DNA of 15,035 bases from Conidiobolus incongruus B7586 (taxonomy: Eukaryota; Entomophthoromycota; Entomophthoromycetes; Entomophthorales; Conidiobolaceae): assembly GCA_000697335.1 (NCBI GenBank), contig JNEM01011643.1, positions 1-15,035 of the forward strand, in the 5' to 3' direction. Within the stretch, counting starts at the first letter, position 1. Each line of letters begins with the position of its first letter. The position numbers and the translations under genes were made by a program. Shown piece by piece: positions 9,111 to 15,035 of the stretch. The notes under the pieces were generated by a model. The model was not told the DNA's origin, did no database searches, and saw nothing but the letters and a program-made list of their open reading frames with translations.

Positions 9111-9443
9111 TCAATAGCTGTTTCTTAATTTAGCTTTACCACTGTGCTCTGGAAATTCTCCCTCATTTACCACTTTCCTAGGAATAATTTATTTTGTTGG
9201 CCAAATTTTGTAGGTTCCTGTTGCTGTGTATTATTTAATCGGCCTTTAAATATAGTGGGATTCTCCAACATTATTCTAAATATTAAAAATACTTGACAAT
9301 TCATTTAATACAACTTGAGCCTCTAGTCGCTTTTCTTGTATTATTAAAACTCATTATCTTTCCAATCTATTACGAAACTCAGTTTTGTATCAATAATTAT
9401 TATCTATACTTGTTTGGACTTTAATTCAGATCTATTTCATATC

Positions 9444-11113
9444 ATGTCTGCTACAACCTCTCCTATTATCCCCAGCTTTAACTGGTTGTCTAAAAAATCT
9501 CACTTCAGAAGCAAAACGATACAAATCGGCGAAAAGCCCAAATCTAGGGCTCCCATTAAAGATCTAAAAGTTGATACTGCAATTGCCCAAGAATTCAATA
9601 AATTGACGATACCATCGGAATCAAAAAACTCACATCCCTTAGTGAGCCCTATTTTAAATGGTACATTTATTAAATGTTTTACATTTATCAAATGCTAAAC
9701 ATTGTTTATAGATGGACCTTTATCCAGAAGCCTAAGTAGTTCCAGCGATTATTCTGATTCAACACCATATCTCGCTCCTTGTGAGCGCAAAGTCTGCTCT
9801 ACTCAAGATGACTACCTCATTAACGAAAAGCTTCCCAAACTTGATGTAAGTTTCATCTTTAATCTCATTCAAACTGTGGTTTACCCATGCCCCCAACAAA
9901 ACTATTTCAAATCAGATTCGGGTTTTATTTTTCCGAATCGTGGTTTTTTATAAATATTTTCCTTAATTGTATACCAATAATATTCCGGCCAAGTACTAAT
10001 CTCCCAACTTATTTAGACTCTTATGTCCAAAGTGGAGTTTGGTATTCGTCGCTCTGACTTTACTCCCCTCGCCTTCAAAACGATACGAGACGATAAGGTT
10101 GCTAAGAAAGAGCTTCGCAACCTTGAATTAGTCAAAGGCTTACCATATGTTATTCAGTTATTAGACTATTTTTATGATGACAATGGCCATACTGTCTTGG
10201 TATTGCCAGTACTTAAAAAGTTTGAGTTCCACAAAATGGACTTCATCCAATTGGCTAAGTATGCCCAACAACTCATTAAGGTAATTACTTTTACTTTGAA
10301 ACCTATTTCGGTTCTACTTTCTCACAATTGATTCATTTGCAAATATGATTTTATTATAATCAATTCAAAATCATTTATTTTTATATCAGTGACTAATCTA
10401 ATATTTTCTATATTTAGGCAATTGATGGTGTCCATTCTAAAGGTCTCATCCATATGGACGTGACTTGTTCAAACTTGATGTTGGACAATCAAGGCAACTT
10501 GGTCCTCATTGACTTGGGTCTTGCTAGGAAACACAACCGCCCATGTTCTACCCTTCTCTGCCAGCCAGATGCCGAATGCTCCTGTGGTACCCCTGGTTTT
10601 ATTTCTCCCGAGGTTTATCATAATGAAAAACCTACTTATAAGAGTGACATCTATAGTGTTGGTATCGTTCTTGGTTGCATGTTTGAACATTATTTAGTCG
10701 GATGTGACCTTCATTACTTGGGTGGTAGCTTAGTCCGCTCCTCAACAACAGAGGTCATTATCCAAAAATTAGTTAGTTTCCTTTCCCATCGCCCCACGAG
10801 TGGTAGCTATGGATCCAGTATTGCTTCTTGTTACTATACTAACGACACACCCGATGTAATATATGATGCAGCTGATTTACTCCAATCTATGCTTCAAACA
10901 GTTCCAGAAAACAGACCTAGTGCTAGTGAAATTTTATTACATCCATTCTTCTTGACATTAGATCGTCGTTCCTCTCTTTCACCCTCTCTCGATCCTTTTG
11001 CCAACACAGATTGGGAGACATATGAAAACAAAAAGCGAATTTTGACATATAGGGAATTACAATGGCAACAGAGCATGGACTCCGAAGATGACTGTTATTA
11101 TAGTTATTTGTAA
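9444..11113 (+). CDS. Divergent Cdc7-like serine/threonine protein kinase (four exons)
   Basis: Exons are 9444-9660, 9712-9845, 10017-10280 and 10418-11113, giving 436 residues. Residues 1-105 are Ser-rich and probably disordered. The kinase domain (about 107-395) shows AFK (beta3 Lys K138), helix-C Glu E149, IHMDVTCSNLM (catalytic D219, N224), DLG (237-239), GTPGFISPE (262-270), SDIYSVG (281-287) and a C-lobe end, RPSASEILLHPFF, much like Cdc7. C248, C253, C259 and C261 lie just before GTPGF, where Cdc7 has a zinc-binding cysteine insert. Cdc7 is the Dbf4-dependent kinase that fires replication origins by phosphorylating Mcm2-7. This copy lacks the glycine loop and has HMD for HRD, Thr for the catalytic-loop Lys, DLG for DFG and SPE for APE. 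I infer a diverged paralogue, weakly active or a pseudokinase. 9444 is the first ATG; the frame's upstream extension starts at TTG, not ATG. Intron 1 (GTACAT donor) is the least certain junction, but all junctions keep frame. Confidence 0.8.
9661..9711 (+). other. Intron 1 of the kinase gene
   Basis: A 51-base intron with donor GTACAT, a branch-like TGCTAAAC at 9693-9700 and acceptor TATAG. It interrupts a Gly/Asp codon position in phase 1 and restores an Asp. Reading through meets a stop at its 3' part. The donor is non-consensus, so this is the weakest of the three introns. Confidence 0.6.
9846..10016 (+). other. Intron 2 of the kinase gene
   Basis: A 171-base phase-0 intron with donor GTAAGT, perfect branch site TACTAAT (9994-10000) and acceptor TTTAG. 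Between donor and branch lies a perfect 7-bp hairpin, GATTCGG (9915-9921) with CCGAATC (9933-9939), rich in G+C for this DNA. Confidence 0.85.
10281..10417 (+). other. Intron 3 of the kinase gene
   Basis: A 137-base phase-0 intron with donor GTAATT, branch site GACTAAT (10391-10397) and acceptor TTTAG. It contains an 8-bp inverted repeat, AATTGATT (10326-10333) with AATCAATT (10358-10365), enclosing the palindrome ATTTGCAAAT (10335-10344). Confidence 0.85.
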
Positions 11114-13640
11114 TTAATTTTATATTACTTTAATAACATGCAACATTAGAGCCATTTGTAATAATCATCATAGCTTATTTTTTGTATTTTTAAATTTAAT
11201 CCAACTAAATCTCACACTAATTATAATTAATATTCACTAATACTTTTATTATTCAATCAATATATTATATCATTACCACCTCACACGCATGCTATTATTT
11301 TACTAACCTTTTTACTTTTATTTTGATTGTCTACAAATATGAAATCACTATCTTCATTTGATATTGTAGTGAATTTTGCTTGAAATCTCCTGGAATCTCT
11401 TAATCTTATTTAGACAAAGGGATCATCAATGATATGCTAATATTGAAATTAACTCGAAACTATAGCAACGTTTAATTGAAAGTAAAGTGTTAGATCGTCA
11501 AATGCTATTGATGATTAACCTTTATTTCCATTAAACCGCAATGCAATATCAAATCCAATCTGCTTAATTCTTAAGCAATATGATATCATTTAAGGTAAGT
11601 TAATCTTTGATTCTATTAAAACTACAATAAAACCACAGCTTTATCATTATAATTATATCTGGTGTTGATTAAAATCCCTCCTTCTTATTTAATATTTATC
11701 AGGACACACTTTTCAGTCGTTAATGAGTTAAAACATCCTAAACTTCGATAATTTCTCTAATCTGACTCGTTTAATAATCACGTCGTTATATGGACCTTAA
11801 TATGAGATGATTATTTAAAATGTATTTTATTTTTTATTTATATTAAATAACTTAAGGAATCAATATATAACAACACCAAACCAAAAAAGAATTTTAGCAG
11901 CAAACACTTAGTAAAGTTAACAAAAATATTAAGATATTGAGCACACAATAGCAACATAAGGCAACAATAATAATTTCCTACTGGTTATAAGTAATTTCAA
12001 TGTCCTTGAATTTTGTCAATAATGAATGTTCGGATTTTATCAAATGAATTAGTAGATACAATATCCATAAATATAAAATATAAAATATACTATTTAAATA
12101 TTGTAACTATTAATGGATATTGATATAGGGTTGAATTCCCGCATTATGAGTATGTAAGCATGTAGAATGTTTATTCATTACTTTATTTAAGTTAAGCGTT
12201 GTTTTCTGATATATTTATTTGAACACCAAAAAGGTTAATAAACGCTGTATAATGCGATTCTGACAGTAAAATCTAACAAAAATGAGAGAGCAAGATTATT
12301 TGAAAAAATGATGTTGAAATATGCTTATAAAATATACAGACAGTGACTTAATTTGGATAATATATTACAAATTAAAAAAATGGGTAATGTAATTTGAAAT
12401 TAAATTAATTAAACACATAATATTGAATTTGATTATTACGCCAATTTAATTTGTAAACTGATAACATTTTAAAAATAGAATATCATTTCATAATTATATT
12501 TGAATAAATTCACATATATTCATTATTAATCATTGGCGTTAAAATAGGTTAATCAATCCTTTCATTCTTCTACCCAAACAAAATATTCAGTAAACTGATA
12601 GAAAATAATAATCCTCATAATATCAATTTAAACATAAAAATCATAATACAGAAAAATTCTAAAATATAAACAAAACAATACCTCTGTTTATAAATTAAAA
12701 GAGATTATAAACTATATGCTATATAAAATCAACTAAGACCACGTTTTCATTAGTGAATTAATAATAGCATACTACTATTTATTTAACAATCTATATTAAT
12801 AATTAATATTAAAACTAAAATACAGCGCTTTATATTTAATTCTATGCAATTGAAATTGCTGATGAAAAGCTATTAAAATGTATAAATTAAATTATTAAGA
12901 ATTTAATAAATTAATCATTAAAGATAAATATTTTAGGTATTTTAAGCATAGTATATCTTTTATATTTTTTCAAAAAAATTTACATCCTATTTGAATAATT
13001 ATTTAATAATCAGAATATTTTTCAAATTCTAATTAACAAGATTAAATGAAATAGAATAAAGTAAATGAACAAAGGTGTTTGAAATTTATATTTTAAAAAT
13101 TTCTACTCTTTTCAAAATTATATAATTAAAGAAATATAGTTTATAAAGTATTTAAATGAGTGACACATATTATGATATTACTAATAACAATCATAACTAA
13201 ATACCCAACTTAGGTATTATTTTTAATCAGTATTATAATTGTTTAATATTTCAAAATATCAGATTCTTTAATTTTCGTCTCAATAAATAAAAATTTTTGA
13301 TCATAAATTTATATATGAATGAATAACATTATATCACTATAATAATATCAAACCATATATTTATACAATATTATATAAATTTAACACAATTTCGTTAATT
13401 AACCATAAAATATGTTCAAAATAATGACTATTCCATCATATATTGAAATGTAAAAAAATTCTAGATGGGATTTTAAAGAATAAAATAACTAAAATAGCAC
13501 AATATTCTCATGATAATGATAAAACAGTGGTAAATGCAAGGCAAATAGCAATATGACTAGAACCATAAAAATTTAATTATTTATTAAAATCCTCTGAAAT
13601 TTTGGTCAAGTGTTACAGGTTCCTCGAGTGGATTTGAAAT
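11114..13640. other. AT-rich intergenic desert between kinase and secreted-protein genes
   Basis: About 2.5 kb with no coding or RNA gene that I can support. The first 700 bases, to about 11800, are less AT-rich and include the hairpin TGCTTAA-ttc-TTAAGCA (11561-11577) followed by the palindrome ATGATATCAT (11580-11589). A separated inverted pair, AGCGTT/AACGCT, lies at 12195-12200 and 12241-12246. No clear AATAAA directly follows the kinase stop; AATAAC near 11131 is the closest. From 12000 on the sequence is nearly featureless A/T. Confidence 0.65.
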
Positions 13641-13655
13641 TCAGTTAAGTACAAA

Positions 13656-13663
13656 TATATAAG
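13656..13663 (+). promoter_or_regulatory. TATA box of the secreted-protein gene
   Basis: TATATAAG lies 54 bases before the start codon, in a stretch that is less AT-rich than its surroundings. With typical TATA-to-start spacing the 5' leader would be only about 20-25 bases. The palindrome CTCGAG at about 13623 is a possible upstream site. Confidence 0.5.
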
Positions 13664-13709
13664 CATCAGCATCGATTAATATTGGTAGTATTAACACATT
13701 AACTTAACG

Positions 13710-13943
13710 ATGAACTTCAAACACATTGTTACTGCTATTTTCCTTACTGCCGTTTCATCCGCTCCCCTCATCGATAACACTCTCGATATTGCCAATTTAG
13801 GAAACTTAATAAACGACAGACTCTCTGAAAAGTCAGTGAATAAAGGACTCATTCAAAACGCTTTGGAACAATTGGAATCGCAACTGACTCTCGGCGGTGG
13901 CTCTATCAGCTATATTCCTTCAAGATTCTGGAATAGATGGTAA
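13710..13943 (+). CDS. Small secreted cysteine-free protein, 77 residues
   Basis: I do not recognise a family. The N-terminus is a clear signal peptide: a short basic start (MNFKH), a hydrophobic core (IVTAIFLTAV) and small residues SSA, with likely cleavage after A18. The mature part would be about 59 residues without any cysteine. Residues 24-59 look helical and amphipathic, with spaced Leu/Ile/Val (L30, L33, I34, L38, V43, L47, I48, L52, L55, L59). A GGG hinge (62-64) precedes an aromatic, basic end, SRFWNRW. Codons are richer in C than the flanks, as in the other two genes, which supports real coding. The gene stands alone behind a tight TATA box, with a good start context (A at -3). An export role (effector, antimicrobial or signalling peptide) is only inference. 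An alternative 57-base intron at the stop would change just the last residues. Confidence 0.7.
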   Translation: MNFKHIVTAIFLTAVSSAPLIDNTLDIANLGNLINDRLSEKSVNKGLIQNALEQLESQLTLGGGSISYIPSRFWNRW

Positions 13944-14004
13944 TCTCTTTTCCTCTTAGTGCCTCTTATTGTTATTGATAACTTTAATTTAATCAGTCAT
14001 TTTA

Positions 14005-14010
14005 AATAAA
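14005..14010 (+). terminator. Polyadenylation signal AATAAA after the secreted-protein gene
   Basis: AATAAA lies 62 bases past the stop codon, a reasonable spacing for a fungal 3' UTR. The hexamer alone is weak evidence in AT-rich DNA. Confidence 0.35.
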
Positions 14011-14423
14011 TCCTACATTATTTATTCTTGAAAATTCATTTTTCATTACCAATTAAAAACTGTTAACATTATTATATATTTATCATTATTATTTTAAGAA
14101 CTATTATTAAAATACTATAATACCTAACTGATTGTTTCCAGCCAGAACAATACTTTATCACTAGCTTTTATTTTCACAAAATTTATTTTTATATGCATAA
14201 AGATCACTCCGAAGGAATATTATCCATTGATGTTAAAACTAATATATAAAAGATTCACACTCATTAAAGTATTTAATAATTTAATTACTTATATTTACCC
14301 AAGATATTGCATGCTTTAATGAATATGAATCTAGTATGCAAAGTTTTAATGTCAGTTTATTTGTAATTTAAGTAGCCTTATTGTATAATATTGAAAATTC
14401 GTTTGAGAAATTTAGATAAATTG

Positions 14424-14446
14424 AATAGATAGGCGCAAGAAAATTA
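14424..14446 (+). repeat. Third copy of the AATAGATAGGC word
   Basis: The same 11-mer found at 8401 and 8541 recurs here, followed after a short gap by GAAAATTA, as at 8541-8568. This suggests a dispersed short repeat or a shared binding site. Confidence 0.4.
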
Positions 14447-14900
14447 AGAGTTATAAAAGGTAACTATTTCTCTATAGTTGTGCATATTTTATTATAATCA
14501 CTTAATATATATCAAATTATTGAATTCAAAAATACAATAGACTCATACAAATATGATTTAAAACAGTCTAATTCTATAATGTAAAATATTGGCTTTAGAA
14601 TCAATGATATTACTTGCTATAAATCATCAAACCACAATTCAAATTCTCTGAAAATATCATTCCAATAATTAATTTATGACAGAAAACTACCTGAATTCTA
14701 ATGATTTAATTTTGAAATATTAATAGTCAAAACATTTGTCTATAATTGGTGACTTTAGTAGAATTTCTATACTATAAAATAATAAATATATATTGAATAA
14801 TCTATTACTTATTAATTTAAAAAAAAGTATTAGCATTCATTTATAATTATTTCACCATATTCTAGTCAACTATAATCTAAACATTATTGATCTTTTATTT

Positions 14901-14919
14901 TATATATATATATATATAT
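14901..14919. repeat. (TA)n microsatellite
   Basis: Uninterrupted TA dinucleotide repetition of about 19 bases. Probably slippage; no function is evident. Confidence 0.8.
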
Positions 14920-15035
14920 TAATTCTTTAAACTATATTTAAAAAATCAATTATATTATTTTTTTATATAATAATGGTATTAATGTATTTAAACTAGAAAT
15001 ATTATAATCTATATATTATTTATTGATAATATTTA

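Larger units (their letters stand above)
14011..15035. other. AT-rich intergenic DNA, no gene seen
   Basis: No coding or RNA signal is visible. It contains a third copy of the 11-mer AATAGATAGGC (14424-14434) and a TA dinucleotide run at 14901-14919. A small hairpin, AACTAT/ATAGTT, lies near 14462-14479. Confidence 0.65.

Noticed and set aside
9210-9326. Possible 5'-leader intron of the kinase gene (GTAGGT donor, CTCTAG acceptor)
   Set aside because: No convincing branch site, and the leader needs no intron to be consistent.
9414-9443. N-terminal extension of the kinase by ten codons
   Set aside because: The frame opens with TTG there, not ATG; the first ATG is at 9444.
10469-11076. Antisense and out-of-frame ORFs within the last kinase exon
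   Set aside because: They lack family resemblance and overlap the conserved kinase motifs completely.
12128-12140. tRNA T-arm-like GGG-TTGAATT-CCC
   Set aside because: The invariant C of the T loop is absent and no acceptor, D or anticodon arm can be placed upstream.
13940-13996. Possible 57-base intron at the stop codon of the secreted-protein gene, giving a different C-terminus
   Set aside because: Donor GTAATC and acceptor CAG exist, but no CTAAY-like branch site is present as in the kinase introns. The unspliced reading is simpler.

Overview
The window is AT-rich eukaryotic DNA, most likely from an early-diverging fungus with an Entomophthorales/Conidiobolus-like genome. This is an inference from three things. 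The intergenic DNA is extremely AT-rich while the exons are clearly richer in G+C. The introns are short (51 to 171 bases) with GT..AG ends and fungal-type branch sites (TACTAAT, GACTAAT). The proteins are most like fungal and animal families. No bacterial features, rRNA, convincing tRNA, CRISPR array, transposase, LINE, LTR element or viral relic is visible. Only about a quarter of the window is coding, all on the + strand.

Layout. Bases 1-1999 are AT-rich intergenic DNA ending in a promoter region with CCAAT boxes. Bases 2000-4162 are an intronless gene for a 720-residue peroxisomal half-size ABC transporter of subfamily D (ABCD1/ABCD2/Pxa type), which is expected to carry very-long-chain acyl-CoA into peroxisomes. 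Bases 4163-9000 are a 5-kb gene desert. It holds a structured 75-nt hairpin (5861-5935), a doubtful 85-codon ORF (6207-6464), and, from about 7700 to 8840, a less AT-rich stretch dense in perfect inverted repeats and short repeated words. That stretch runs into a compact promoter (CCAAT at 9064, TATA at 9089) and a long leader without any ATG.

Bases 9444-11113 are a four-exon gene for a 436-residue protein kinase of the Cdc7 type. Its ATP-binding glycine loop is missing and several other catalytic motifs are altered (HMD, DVT, DLG, SPE). It keeps the beta3 lysine, the catalytic aspartate and the metal-binding Asn/Asp. A short four-cysteine cluster sits where Cdc7 has a zinc-binding insert. 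It looks like a diverged paralogue rather than the essential Cdc7 orthologue. Bases 11114-13650 are a second AT-rich desert. Bases 13710-13943 encode a 77-residue small secreted protein with a clear signal peptide, no cysteines and an aromatic/basic C-terminus, behind a tight TATA promoter. The rest is AT-rich intergenic DNA.

The three genes have no obvious shared pathway and are far apart, so each is probably a separate transcription unit. The points most worth a second look are the degenerate Cdc7-like kinase, the cysteine-free secreted peptide, the repeat/hairpin array upstream of the kinase and the isolated hairpin at 5861-5935.
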